A model generated the notes under the pieces. The model searched no databases and was not told where the DNA came from. It was given only the letters and a program-made list of their open reading frames with translations. Made by a program: the position numbers and the translations under genes. From Pseudomonas capeferrum (GTDB taxonomy: Bacteria > Pseudomonadota > Gammaproteobacteria > Pseudomonadales > Pseudomonadaceae): a stretch of 64,000 bases of DNA. Of this stretch, positions 27,729 to 36,564 are shown one piece after another; within the stretch, counting starts at the first letter, position 1; every line of letters starts with the position of its first letter. The stretch is taken from assembly GCF_013523055.1 (NCBI RefSeq), contig NZ_JAAMQM010000013.1, forward strand, positions 1 through 64,000. Reading direction: 5' to 3'.

Positions 27729-27895
27729 GCCGATGCGACTTGTCCCGCGACGAACCTTCTGTGAGGCTGCTGCCCTATCGCGGGTCAAGCCCGCTCGCCA
27801 CCGGGTGCGTGGTCTTCGCCATACCGCATACGGGTGGTGAGCGGCGGTTCACCGATGGGATTTACCCGCGAACACCGGAGAAGCCGGTGCCATAG
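27729..27895. repeat. REP elements preceding the tandem array
   Basis: Several REP half-palindromes: GACTTGTCCCGCGACGAAC, CTATCGCGGGTCAAGCCCGC and the inverted GGTGGTGAGCGGCGGTTCAC. They belong to the same family as the isolated pairs elsewhere in the window. No gene is supported between 27535 and this point. Confidence 0.75.
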
Positions 27896-28735
27896 TGGGA
27901 ACGGGTTTACCCGCGAAGGCGATGTCGGGGTTCACCGCCGTATTCGCGGGTAAACCCGCTCCCACAGGGTTAGGAGAACAGCCGCCGAATGTGTCCGAGG
28001 CAGGCCAGCGGGTTGCTCGTGAGCAGGCGACAGGCATGGACCTGCATTCGCCAGGCCACCCCGACTCCAGTGGGAGCGGGTTTACCCGCGAATGCGATGT
28101 TGGGTTCACCGCCGTCTTCGCGGGTGAACCCGCTCCCACAGGGTTAGAGAACAGCCGCCGAATGTGTCCGAGGCAGGCCAGCGGGTTGCTCGTGAGCAGG
28201 CGACAGGCATGGACCTGCATTCGCCAGGCTACCCCGACTCCAGTGGGAGCGGGTTTACCCGCGAATGCGATGTTGGGGTTCACCGCCGTCTTCGCGGGTG
28301 AACCCGCTCCCACAGGGTTAGAGAACAGCCGCCGAATGTGTCCGAGGCAGACCAGCGGGTTGCTCGTGAGCAGCTGACAGGCATGGACCTGCATCGCCAG
28401 GCTACCCCGACTCCAGTGGGAGCGGGTTTACCCGCGAAGGCGATGTTGGTTCACCGCCGTCTTCGCGGGTAAACCCGCTCCCACTGGATTAGAGAACAGC
28501 CGCCGAATGTGTCCGAGGCAGGCCAGCGGGTTGCTCGTGAGCAGGCGACAGGCATGGACCGCATTCGCCAGGCCACCCTAACTCCGGTGGGAGCGGGTTT
28601 ACCCGCGAATACGGCGGTGAACCCAACATCGCATTCGCGGGTAAACCCGCTCCCACTATGGCACCGGCTTCGCCGGTGTTCGCGGGTAAATCCCACCGGC
28701 AAACCGCCGCTCCCACAGGGTCCTGCCAATCAGTG
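27896..28735. repeat. Tandem array of about four 173-bp REP-containing units
   Basis: The landmark GGGTTTACCCGCGAA recurs at about 27903, 28078, 28251, 28424 and 28595, giving spacings of 175, 173, 173 and 171 bases. Each unit has a REP pair around a short linker (CGCGGGTGAACCCGCTCCCAC is the right arm in plus orientation). A longer conserved stretch follows, with CCGAATGTGTCCGAGGCAGG and GGGTTGCTCGTGAGCAGG. Copies differ at a few positions and small indels, so the array is not a sequencing loop. Open frames across it exist only because the unit is nearly free of stops; they are not genes. Confidence 0.9.
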
Positions 28736-28914
28736 AGGTAGCGTTTGTTCTATGAGAGCTGGCTTGCCCTGCGATATGCCCCGAAGCGGCCAGAGAATAG
28801 CAAGCACACCACACTCCCCCACTGACACGCCTCGCCAGCCGCACCCAGACAAAATGAACGCACCTCCCGAGCAGACGATCCACTGAAGCATCCCCGCAGG
28901 ACAAGGATGCCATC

Positions 28915-29628
28915 ATGATTCATCTAGGCTGCGCCGGCTGGAGCCTTTCACGCACTCAAGCCGAACACTTCTCGACCCAAGGCAGCCATCTGGAGCGTTA
29001 CGCCAGTACGCTCGATGCCGTCGAAATCAACAGCTCCTTCTACCGTCCTCACCGACCGGCCACTTACGCGCGCTGGGCAGCGTCCGTGCCCGAAACCTTC
29101 CGCTTCTCGGTCAAGGTGCCGAAGCACATCACCCACGAACAGCGTCTGGTCGATTGCGAACCCGCATTGATCACTTTTCTGGATCAATGTGGCGAGCTGG
29201 GCGAGCGCCTGGGTTGCCTGCTGGTTCAACTGCCGCCCTCGCTCGTCTATGAACCGGAGCTGGTGAAGCGATTTCTTGGCCAACTACGAAACCATTTCAC
29301 CGGCCATGTGGCAATCGAGCCGCGCCATCGCACCTGGATCGCCGCGGAGCCTTTGCTGATAGACATGCAAATCGCGCAGGTGGCGGCGGATCCGTCGCGA
29401 TACGGTGCCGACGCCGCGCCTCGCGGCTGGCCTGGTCTGGTGTACTGGCGCCTGCATGGATCGCCCAAGGTGTACTACAGCGACTACCCCAGCGACTGGC
29501 TGCAGAAGCTTGCGCCAGAACTGATGGCCAGCGCGAGCGCCGGTAGACCGACCTGGTGCATTTTCGACAATACGGCCGCGGATGCCGCTGTGGGTGATGC
29601 CTTGGAAATGCAGGCGTTGGTGCGCTGA
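28915..29628 (+). CDS. DUF72 (YecE-like) protein
   Basis: A 237-residue protein with the DUF72 TIM-barrel pattern: IHLGCAGWSLSRTQAEHF at the start, LDAVEINSSFYRPHRPATYA, FRFSVKVPKHITHEQRL, LLVQLPPSLVYEPELV and YWRLHGSPKVYYSDY. Length is at the short end of the family. The biochemical function of YecE/DUF72 proteins is not established. The ATG follows AAGGATGCCATC. It sits between the REP array and another REP pair and appears to be transcribed alone. Confidence 0.9.
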   Translation: MIHLGCAGWSLSRTQAEHFSTQGSHLERYASTLDAVEINSSFYRPHRPATYARWAASVPETFRFSVKVPKHITHEQRLVDCEPALITFLDQCGELGERLGCLLVQLPPSLVYEPELVKRFLGQLRNHFTGHVAIEPRHRTWIAAEPLLIDMQIAQVAADPSRYGADAAPRGWPGLVYWRLHGSPKVYYSDYPSDWLQKLAPELMASASAGRPTWCIFDNTAADAAVGDALEMQALVR

Positions 29629-29721
29629 AGGCAGGCGACGAGTTCGACCCTGGCCACTCAAGGAAAGCATCCGGTTTTCGATTCCGATACCCGCCTGGTA
29701 GACCTCTAACTTTTTTGATGC

Positions 29722-29850
29722 TGATGGCTATCGCGGGACAAGACGCATCGGCGAACCGCCACTCATCACCGGTGCACGGCATGGCAAGCACAGGTTCCAG
29801 GTGGCGAGCGGCGGTTCGCCGATGCGTCTTGTCCCGCGATAGGCCATCAG
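29722..29850. repeat. Inverted pair of REP elements
   Basis: Left arm GATGGCTATCGCGGGACAAG with GACGCATCGGCGAACCGCC, and the complementary right arm from about 29801 (GGCGGTTCGCCGATGCGTC, then TTGTCCCGCGATAGGCCATC). The rest of the gap 29629-30053 shows no gene. Confidence 0.88.
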
Positions 29851-30053
29851 CCTCACAGAGAATTCCAGAAACTGACGCTAAGCTTCAGCATCTGAATTGA
29901 AAGCTTGTTGGTTCGACTGACCGGCATCAGCCAGCGGGACCAACTCATTCGCACCTTCGCCATCCGACAGCAGGCCTGGCAACGCCTGCGAAAGGTCGCC
30001 GCAAACGCTTACAATCGCGCCTTACATCGCAACCCAGAAAGGCCAGCCAAGCC

Positions 30054-31229
30054 ATGGCGCTAGACCCTCCCACAATGCTGACAATCACCATCGCTCTCGC
30101 AGCGGCTGCCGCGCTGTACCTGGCGATCGAATGGGGCAGCGTGCGTGAACCCTCCCTGCTGTTCTGGAGCGCGGGCTTCGCCACCATCACCGTCGGCTCG
30201 ACCCTGGCGCTACTGCGCGGTAGCGGTTTCCTGCTGATCGGTATCTGGTTCGCCAACGGGCTGTTGGTCACCGCGCACTGGCTGTTCCTGCTAGGTGTCG
30301 CACGCTTTACCGAAACACGCCTGTCGCGCGCCTGGTACCTGGTCTTCGCCGCCTGGCTCGCAATGTTGCTCCTGCCCAGCGCCGAGCCGTGGTCGAAGAT
30401 CATGCTGCTGGTCAATTCGCTGCTGGTCGCCTTGCTGACCCTGCGGGCAAGCTTCCTGCTGCGGCCTCATGGCAGGTCGCTGAGCGTCGGCGCGGTTCAG
30501 TTGCGTTACGTGCTGCTGGCGCACGGGCTGTTCTATCTCGCCAAGACGGTATTGGCCACCCTCCCAGGTACCTTCATCAACCTGGCGGCCTTCCGTGGTG
30601 AAATCATCCAGATCTCGCTGGTCGAAGGCGCCATGGCCATCATGCTCATCGCCCTGTCGATGACGGGCACGGAGCGTTATCGCCGGGAAAAGCGCATCGC
30701 TCGCCTGGCGGCCCGCGACCCGCTGACGGCCCTGTACAATCGCCGGGCCCTCGAGGTGCGGGCACCGCGCCTGCTGGAAGAGGTCTCGAAAACCAGGCAA
30801 GGCGCCTTGCTGCTGATCGATATCGACAACTTCAAGCTGGTCAACGACCTTTACGGGCATGCTGCGGGGGACCGATTGCTGGTCACGCTCAGCGAGATGA
30901 TCCGTTCGGTGCTGCCGGAGCGTGCGTTGGCGGCCCGCTTGGGCGGTGACGAGTTCGTGATGCTGCTGAGCGACACCTCCAACGAACAGATTCATGGGCT
31001 GGGCGGCGCACTGCGTGGACAGTTTCACCAAGCCGCCTCCGAGGCGTTCCCCACCCCGGAAGCGGTAACGCTGAGCATCGGCGCCACGTTGTTCGACCAG
31101 CCACCCGCGAGCCTGGCTGCACTGATCGAGCTTGGCGACACGGCGCTTTATGAATCCAAGCGCGGCGGGCGCGACAGTATCCGTCTCGTCGATCGCACCC
31201 GCAGCAGCCCCGAGCGGCTGCAGGGCTAA
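30054..31229 (+). CDS. Membrane-bound diguanylate cyclase
   Basis: A 391-residue inner-membrane protein. The N-terminal half has about six hydrophobic helices (for example TITIALAAAAALYLAIEW, AGFATITVGSTLALL and NGLLVTAHWLFLLGVARF). The C-terminal GGDEF domain begins near LAARDPLTALYNRRAL. It has the nucleotide-binding stretch LLLIDIDNFKLVNDLYGHAA and an intact active site ARLGGDEFVMLLS. I see no RxxD product-inhibition site before GGDEF. It should synthesise cyclic di-GMP in response to a signal sensed in the membrane. The ATG at 30054 (MALDPPTML) begins directly before the first helix. Confidence 0.92.
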   Translation: MALDPPTMLTITIALAAAAALYLAIEWGSVREPSLLFWSAGFATITVGSTLALLRGSGFLLIGIWFANGLLVTAHWLFLLGVARFTETRLSRAWYLVFAAWLAMLLLPSAEPWSKIMLLVNSLLVALLTLRASFLLRPHGRSLSVGAVQLRYVLLAHGLFYLAKTVLATLPGTFINLAAFRGEIIQISLVEGAMAIMLIALSMTGTERYRREKRIARLAARDPLTALYNRRALEVRAPRLLEEVSKTRQGALLLIDIDNFKLVNDLYGHAAGDRLLVTLSEMIRSVLPERALAARLGGDEFVMLLSDTSNEQIHGLGGALRGQFHQAASEAFPTPEAVTLSIGATLFDQPPASLAALIELGDTALYESKRGGRDSIRLVDRTRSSPERLQG

Positions 31230-31300
31230 CGATTCGGGACAGAACCTACAAAAAGGTCCTGCTCCAGCGCCCTGGCCAGCGCGGCATCTGCCGCGCACGC

Positions 31301-32101
31301 TCAAACCATCGCCACGACCGGAGACCGTTCCCGCAATGTATGAAACGGCGCCACCAAGCGAATCGGGGTGCCGTTGATATGCGTGAGCTTGCCGCTCCGG
31401 GCATCGGCATAGAGCGCTATCAGGTCGTTGCGGTCTTCATCCGTCAACTGGCTGTCAGGGCCATAGTTCATGATCGAGACGCGTTTTCGCGAGCCGTAGG
31501 GGATCGAGGGAAACGCCGCTTCGTGCTGCGGGGCGAACCAATGGCGCAAGCCGAATACATGGCCAAGCTCATGGGCAATGGTTTCCACCTGCTCGGCCAG
31601 ATCCTGCTTGAACAAGGTCGGGTAGATCACCAGGTCGTGGCGTCCGGGATCGGGGAAGAAGGCACTGGCCAGCACACAGGCACCCTGCGCGTCGCAGCGT
31701 TCGATCTCCTGGATGACGATCTGGAAATCCCAGGCATCGTCGTCCCTGGCGAACGCGACCGGCACGGCGTCGCCCCATGCGCGCAGCGCCTGACAAAGCA
31801 ACGCCTCGATCTTTGCCTTCACTTCCTCGGGCGCCTCGAACCTGGCGAGCGATTGCTCCTTGAACCGCCACCTGAGGATGGCGCCTTCGGCCCAGAGCGG
31901 AATGAAGCCCTGGGTCGCGTCCAGTTGCAGTTCGGCGATATTGCGGACACAGCCGCGCGATTCGGTGTCGCAGATGATGTGTTCGCCCGCCCCGTAGCGA
32001 TGGACCTGCGAGTCCTCGTCGGCGGGTACGATCGCGTCGGCCTTCAAGCGGAACGGATCGGCGGGCGCGTTCTTGCTGCTGGATCGGATCTTTGGCGCCA
32101 T
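31301..32101 (-). CDS. Matrixin-type zinc metalloprotease
   Basis: A 266-residue metzincin-like protein. The zinc site [12 protein letters not shown] (HExxHxxGxxH) is intact, and a Met-turn candidate [12 protein letters not shown] follows about 30 residues later. The preceding segment [18 protein letters not shown] to ILRW resembles matrixin propeptide-free catalytic domains. There is no signal peptide, so if secreted it would need a type I or other leaderless route. AGGAG lies 8 bases before the ATG at 32101; a GTG three codons upstream sits too near that site. It is divergent from the RNase Z gene. Confidence 0.85.
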   Translation of the reverse strand: MAPKIRSSSKNAPADPFRLKADAIVPADEDSQVHRYGAGEHIICDTESRGCVRNIAELQLDATQGFIPLWAEGAILRWRFKEQSLARFEAPEEVKAKIEALLCQALRAWGDAVPVAFARDDDAWDFQIVIQEIERCDAQGACVLASAFFPDPGRHDLVIYPTLFKQDLAEQVETIAHELGHVFGLRHWFAPQHEAAFPSIPYGSRKRVSIMNYGPDSQLTDEDRNDLIALYADARSGKLTHINGTPIRLVAPFHTLRERSPVVAMV

Positions 32102-32229
32102 GGGGTTCACTCCTGTTGGATGAGATGAGTGCAGAAAAGAGTCGCTATGGAGTGTCGAAGAAATTACCGGGTTTGCAATCCGGCAAGGCTGACAGCAATC
32201 AGCGAGACATCAAGCGTGAGGAGCGTGTA

Positions 32230-33201
32230 ATGGAGTTGCAGTTTCTCGGTACCTCGGCCGGCGTACCCACTCGGGCCCGGAATGTCAGCGCCACCGCCGT
32301 GATCGAATCCTCGGGCCGCGGCTGGTATCTGGTCGACTGCGGCGAGGCCACCCAGCATCAGGTGCTGCGCACCGCGCTGTCATTGCACGAATTGCGGGGA
32401 ATCTTCATCACCCATGTCCATGGTGACCACTGCTTCGGCCTGCCCGGACTGCTGTCCAGCGCCGGCGCCTCCGGACGTACCCAGCCGCTGGACCTGATAT
32501 TACCGGCAGCCCTGCGGGAGTGGGTTCGACTGGGCCTGGAGGTAAGCGACTCGCACCTGCCCTTCGAGCTGCGCATGCATGCGGTCGAAACCCTTGCTGG
32601 CTGGCGTAGTGGCAATGTGGAGGTCAACACGGTCCGGCTCTCCCATCGGGTACCGTCCCATGGTTACGTCTTCGACGAAAGCGATCCCAATCCGCGACTG
32701 GATGTGCAACGCCTGCAGGCCGAAGACATTCCACGAGGGCCGCTGTGGGGCGAGCTTGCCAGAGGGCATTCGATAGAGCATGGCGGACGCCTGCTGTATG
32801 CCCGGGACTACCTGCATCCGACGCGGCCGGCAAGGCGGGTGATCGTCTGCGGCGACAACGACACCCCGGAGCTGTTGGCCGACGTGGCGCCGGGAGCCGA
32901 TGTGCTGGTCCATGAGGCGACCTTCACCCAACCGGTCATCGAACGCAACCGCACCAGCTATGGACACAGTTCCGCCTCGGCGATCGCGCGCTTCGCCGAG
33001 ACCGCGGGCGTGCCGAACCTGGTGCTGGCCCACTTCAGTGCCCGTTACCAGGCCAACCCGCAACGCAGCCCTTCCATCGAAGATATCCGCGAAGAGGCAG
33101 CCAGGCAGTACAACGGTCGGTTGATCCTGGCGAGCGATCTGCAGCGTTACCATCTGGGGCGAGATGGGCGGCTCGAGTTGAAGGAAATCGAGCGACGTTG
33201 A
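32230..33201 (+). CDS. rnz: Ribonuclease Z
   Basis: A 323-residue metallo-beta-lactamase-fold endonuclease that trims tRNA 3' trailers. The start [20 protein letters not shown] and the zinc motif [15 protein letters not shown] are diagnostic. Later ligands appear in [20 protein letters not shown] and [17 protein letters not shown] sits 7 bases before the ATG at 32230. The longer upstream frame is discarded because the family begins at MELQFLG. Length matches bacterial long-armed RNase Z. Confidence 0.93.
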   Translation: MELQFLGTSAGVPTRARNVSATAVIESSGRGWYLVDCGEATQHQVLRTALSLHELRGIFITHVHGDHCFGLPGLLSSAGASGRTQPLDLILPAALREWVRLGLEVSDSHLPFELRMHAVETLAGWRSGNVEVNTVRLSHRVPSHGYVFDESDPNPRLDVQRLQAEDIPRGPLWGELARGHSIEHGGRLLYARDYLHPTRPARRVIVCGDNDTPELLADVAPGADVLVHEATFTQPVIERNRTSYGHSSASAIARFAETAGVPNLVLAHFSARYQANPQRSPSIEDIREEAARQYNGRLILASDLQRYHLGRDGRLELKEIERR

Positions 33202-33328
33202 AACGCGGGTAAGCGGTGGGTCGGAGGATATGAGCCGATCAATGGCCGGACCTTTTGACACGGACGCAGAGGAGCGCTCGCTGCTTTTAATCCGTGTTTC
33301 CGCCTCTGGGGCGCTGGCCTCGCAGCCT

Positions 33329-33545
33329 CTATTGCCAGGCGAGTCCTTCGGACTCGATCGCGGGCGGACCGGCGTCCCGGCAAGCCCACCTCGCCACTGA
33401 GACTCGCTTAGGCCAGGACATCAGCATCGACCAGGAGCCCTAGAGGCGCTTCAAATTCTTATGACTTGCACTGGACCGGTGGCGAGCGGGGCTTGCCGGG
33501 ACGCCGGACCGCCCGCGATCGAGTCCGAAGGACTCGCTTGACAAT
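33329..33545. repeat. Inverted pair of REP elements
   Basis: Left arm TTGCCAGGCGAGTCCTTCGG with GATCGCGGGCGGACCGGCGT and CCCGGCAAGCCCACCTCGCC, right arm 33478-33545 its near complement (GGTGGCGAGCGGGGCTTGCC, then GAGTCCGAAGGACTCGCTTG). The gap 33202-33550 shows no gene besides this element. Confidence 0.88.
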
Positions 33546-33550
33546 GCCAT

Positions 33551-33960
33551 CGCCCCGCCAACCTAGCAGCCGTGGCTACGCCAGGCAGCAGTACGTTACC
33601 CTCGGGTTCCAGCCAGTGGGAACTGCACGCCTGCATGTCGGAGCGCATCAGCATGCCGCGAATGATCGCCGTGCTGCCCGTCTCCACTACCGGCTCGGGC
33701 GGCGCAAGCCCGACACTGTGAAGGAGCGCATCGAGCAGCGACCTCGCCGGTGTGTCGGCCAGGGGCAGCATCAAACGGACGTCCCGTAAATCGCTCAGCT
33801 GGAGTGACCTTCAGCAAGAGATGGCGCGGCGCGCCGGGATAAAGCATTTCGCAGCTCGCCTGGGTAGGCTGCAGGCCTCGAGCGGTCCGTTCGAACAGCA
33901 CTTTGCCAGCGCCATCTTCGAGAACCTTCAGGGCCGCGCTGAATACTTGGCTGGACATGA
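33551..33960 (-). pseudogene. LysR-type regulator remnant
   Basis: Two fragments of a LysR regulator. The first shows the end of the helix-turn-helix and the wing (SSQVFSAALKVLEDGAGKVL, then FERTARGLQPTQAS), with the usual ISQPAVS degraded to SSQVFS and the residues before it missing. The second, in another frame, is from the effector-binding domain (LPLADTPARSLLDALLHSVG, then GSTAIIRGMLMRSDMQACSS). The DNA between them is much too short for a full regulator of about 300 residues. So there is both an internal deletion and a frame change. Confidence 0.72.
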
Positions 33961-34021
33961 CGGCTTTCAGCCAAGCGCCCGGCGACCAGGACTGATCCAT
34001 CGATGGCTTGCCGCCCTCTCC

Positions 34022-34447
34022 TCAGGTCGAGGTCGACCTGCTCCGCAACGCCATCACCTTGCTGGCCGAAAGATTGCGCAGGTCATCGTTACGAAAAGCC
34101 AGGTCCGAACGATACGACTTGGTCTCCACGTCCCAACGCTCCAGATCGTCGAGGCGAAACCGATACTTGCCCTGGTAGGCCGCTGCAAGATCAGCGGCCA
34201 GCTTGCGGGCTGCCTCACCGGGCGTCGCGATCGCCCACTCGATGATATCGGTCACTTGCTCCTCGGGTGATCGCTCGCGGTGGCCATTGGCTTCAGCCAG
34301 GGCGAATTCGTTGTATTGCCGCGCGCCGCTTTCGGGATCGTCCGCGGGATTGCCGGGGCACAGCCTTTCTTCCCAGGGAATGATGTAGGCCGACCTTCCC
34401 AGGATGTCGGTCGGCACGTAATCCGAGGGTTTGACCAAACGTCGCAT
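34022..34447 (-). CDS. Conserved hypothetical protein
   Basis: A 141-residue soluble, charged protein with no signal peptide or membrane segment. It reads MRRLVKPSDYVPTDILGRSA at the start and has a long helical middle (EEQVTDIIEWAIATPGEAAR). It is followed by a second helical region (LAADLAAAYQGKYRFRLDDL) and a basic Ser/Thr tail. I do not recognise the family. AGGAGG stands 5 bases before the ATG at 34447, so it is likely a real gene. It is divergent from the pirin gene. Confidence 0.7.
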   Translation of the reverse strand: MRRLVKPSDYVPTDILGRSAYIIPWEERLCPGNPADDPESGARQYNEFALAEANGHRERSPEEQVTDIIEWAIATPGEAARKLAADLAAAYQGKYRFRLDDLERWDVETKSYRSDLAFRNDDLRNLSASKVMALRSRSTST

Positions 34448-34619
34448 GGCTGCCTCCTGCAAAAGGAGTCATGTTAACGCGCCGAGCACCCGTCCTGCAG
34501 CTCCCAGCCACTACCAGCGAAAGCGGCATCGTCGCCCGTTTCCCCTCGAGCCGCCGACACGGCATCCAGTCGTCCGTCCTGTCGGGTTATCCTATGTTTC
34601 GCCTTTGGAGTACGAGACC

Positions 34620-35459
34620 ATGACCTACCGAACAGTCATCGACCAGCATCCCGCCCATCGCGACGACATCAGTGACCTCGTCACGCGCCGGCCTTTGCCA
34701 GGGCCAACACTGCCGCACCTCGATCCCTTTCTGTTCCTGAACCACCATGGCCCGCAATTCTATCCGCCCCACAATGCAGGACTGCCCTTCGGACCGCATC
34801 CGCATCGGGGGTTCGAGACCGTCACTTTCATCCTGGACGGCGAGCTTGCGCACCATGACAGTGGCAATCATGAAAGTGTCATCCACGCCGGTGGCGTGCA
34901 GTGGATGACCGCGGGCTCGGGCCTGGTGCACTCGGAATTGTCGCCACAGTCGTTCAAGAACAGTGGCGGGCGGCTCGAGATCCTGCAGCTATGGATCAAC
35001 CTGCCCGCCCGGCTCAAGATGACCACGCCAGCCTACACAGGGCTGCAACGCGAAGACATTGCGCATGTGCGAAGCGAGGGTGTGTGCGTCGGCGTAGTGT
35101 CCGGGATGTATGAAAGCGTGCAAGGCGCCCTGCGTTCGCTGACCGATGTCTGCATGCTGACCGTGGACCTGGCTTCTGGGGCGACGATCGACCTGCCGGC
35201 ACCCGTGGGTCACACAGTGTTCTGCTACATGGTCAAGGGCCAGGCCCAGGCCGCGGGGACAACCTTGCTGGAACACCACCTCGTGCAACTGAGCGATGAT
35301 GGCGATCAGCTACGAATTACGGCCGAAACCGCCACCACGCTGCTCTACGGCCATGCTGCCCCCTTTAAAGAAGCCATTGTCAGCTATGGGCCATTCGTGA
35401 TGAATACGCGCGAAGAGATCCAGCAGGCTATCGAGGATTATCAGAACGGTAGATTCTAG
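34620..35459 (+). CDS. Pirin family protein
   Basis: A 279-residue bicupin of the pirin type. Metal-binding histidines appear in FLNHHGPQFYPPHN and FGPHPHRGFETVTFILDGEL, and the conserved block HAGGVQWMTAGSGLVHSEL follows. The C-terminal cupin is present (ASGATIDLPAPVGHTVFCYM to HAAPFKEAIVSYGPFVMNTR). Bacterial pirins act as quercetinases or as regulators of metabolic enzymes; which applies here is open. The ATG at 34620 follows GGAGTACGAGACC. The frame upstream is unrelated. Confidence 0.92.
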   Translation: MTYRTVIDQHPAHRDDISDLVTRRPLPGPTLPHLDPFLFLNHHGPQFYPPHNAGLPFGPHPHRGFETVTFILDGELAHHDSGNHESVIHAGGVQWMTAGSGLVHSELSPQSFKNSGGRLEILQLWINLPARLKMTTPAYTGLQREDIAHVRSEGVCVGVVSGMYESVQGALRSLTDVCMLTVDLASGATIDLPAPVGHTVFCYMVKGQAQAAGTTLLEHHLVQLSDDGDQLRITAETATTLLYGHAAPFKEAIVSYGPFVMNTREEIQQAIEDYQNGRF

Positions 35460-35560
35460 TTCACGGAGCGCCGAAAAATAGCAGGGTTCGGATACTGGGA
35501 TGCCAAGGCCGCGCTAACAAGCGCGCACCTTCGCCAGTCTTTGATCGATCCTGATGCGAC

Positions 35561-36403
35561 CTACTCCTGCACCAGCGCAAACAACTGATTACGAAAATGA
35601 ATATCCAGCCGCTCGAATGCCCGGTTGCGGTAGGTCTTCACCGTAGTTTCCTTTATACCCAGCATGGCGGCGATACCCGCGTAGGTCAGGCCTTGCAGCA
35701 ACCACAGGCAGATCTCCTCTTCTCGCTCGGACAAGCCTGGCGCCTTGCGCTGTAACACCATGCGCCACTGCTGGGCCCCAGTCGCAGCCTGGTTGCGTCG
35801 TATCGCCATATGCCCGCGCAGCAATTGCAGCAGCACAGGTGCCAGCTGTTCGAAAGAGGCGATGGCCCGATCGCTGAAATGCCCATCTTCTCGATGCCGG
35901 TACAGGTTGAACAGCACCGGCACGCCATCGTGTTCCCACTGCAAACTGGACAAGCGCTCGCTCATGCCATTGTTCTGGTAAAGGTCCTGTCGATAAGGGC
36001 TGAACTCGATGTCCTCGGCCAACAGATGCCCCACCAGCAGGCCGCCATTGTCGCGCTGTTGCTCAGGCATGCGTTTGAACAGCGGATCGTGGCGATGCAG
36101 GTAGTGCGAATAGGCGTGCCAGCAGCGCCATACCAGCTGCCTGTCGGCGTGCCGGGTACCGGCAAAGAGCAAGCTCGGTTGACCTTTGTCCATACGGATA
36201 AGGGTGAAGTGACGAGCGTCGAGCGATTGTCCCAGGCAGTCGAACAAGGACCGCTCGAAACCTTCCTGGCCCATGTTGCAGACAACGTCAGCGAAGCTGG
36301 CGGGTTCATGGCATGCACTATGGGCGGCATTCCAAACATCGATCATGGCGAGGTCCATTGTTGTTTTAGTAGAGGACAGGCCCAGCTCAGTGTAGATGGC
36401 CAT
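35561..36403 (-). CDS. LuxR-type transcriptional regulator
   Basis: A 280-residue regulator with a C-terminal LuxR/GerE helix-turn-helix: LSEREEEICLWLLQGLTYAG, then IAAMLGIKETTVKTYRNRAF. The N-terminal 200 residues (FADVVCNMGQEGFERSLFDC, HDPLFKR) resemble the ligand-sensing part of LuxR solos in aromatic-degradation clusters, but lack the acyl-homoserine-lactone tryptophan/aspartate pattern as far as I can see. It is divergent from the reductase gene of the Rieske operon, which it most likely controls. A start at 36403 is used; the alternative ATG at 36358 (MDLAMIDVW) is possible, since neither has a strong ribosome site. Confidence 0.85.
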   Translation of the reverse strand: MAIYTELGLSSTKTTMDLAMIDVWNAAHSACHEPASFADVVCNMGQEGFERSLFDCLGQSLDARHFTLIRMDKGQPSLLFAGTRHADRQLVWRCWHAYSHYLHRHDPLFKRMPEQQRDNGGLLVGHLLAEDIEFSPYRQDLYQNNGMSERLSSLQWEHDGVPVLFNLYRHREDGHFSDRAIASFEQLAPVLLQLLRGHMAIRRNQAATGAQQWRMVLQRKAPGLSEREEEICLWLLQGLTYAGIAAMLGIKETTVKTYRNRAFERLDIHFRNQLFALVQE

Positions 36404-36457
36404 CTGCTGCCAGCTACATCGTTAACAAGTTATCAATCTAGCCCTCCCTTGGCAATA

Positions 36458-36479
36458 CTGTCCTCTTCTCGGAGGACAG
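36458..36479. promoter_or_regulatory. Inverted repeat in the luxR-Rieske operon divergent promoter
   Basis: Two perfect 8-base arms CTGTCCTC and GAGGACAG separated by 6 bases (22 bases overall), about 85 bases before the reductase start. A third arm GAGGACAG recurs at 36372-36379, inside the first codons of the regulator gene. The placement suggests an operator for the LuxR-type regulator; a hairpin in a leader RNA is the alternative. Confidence 0.5.
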
Positions 36480-36564
36480 CGGCAACGCCGTAACTGGTTA
36501 GTCTGCACCCATCGGATGTGCTGGCCTCCTGCTACGGGCCAGGCAAAGCAAAGGGAAAACAACA

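Noticed and set aside
27849..28394. Open frames up to 181 codons with internally repeated peptides
   Set aside because: They run through the tandem REP units. The peptide repeats merely mirror the DNA repeat and differ by frame.
27896..28735. Possible CRISPR array because of regular repeats
   Set aside because: The unit is about 173 bases, with the conserved part filling nearly the whole unit; there are no short repeats with unique spacers and no cas genes.
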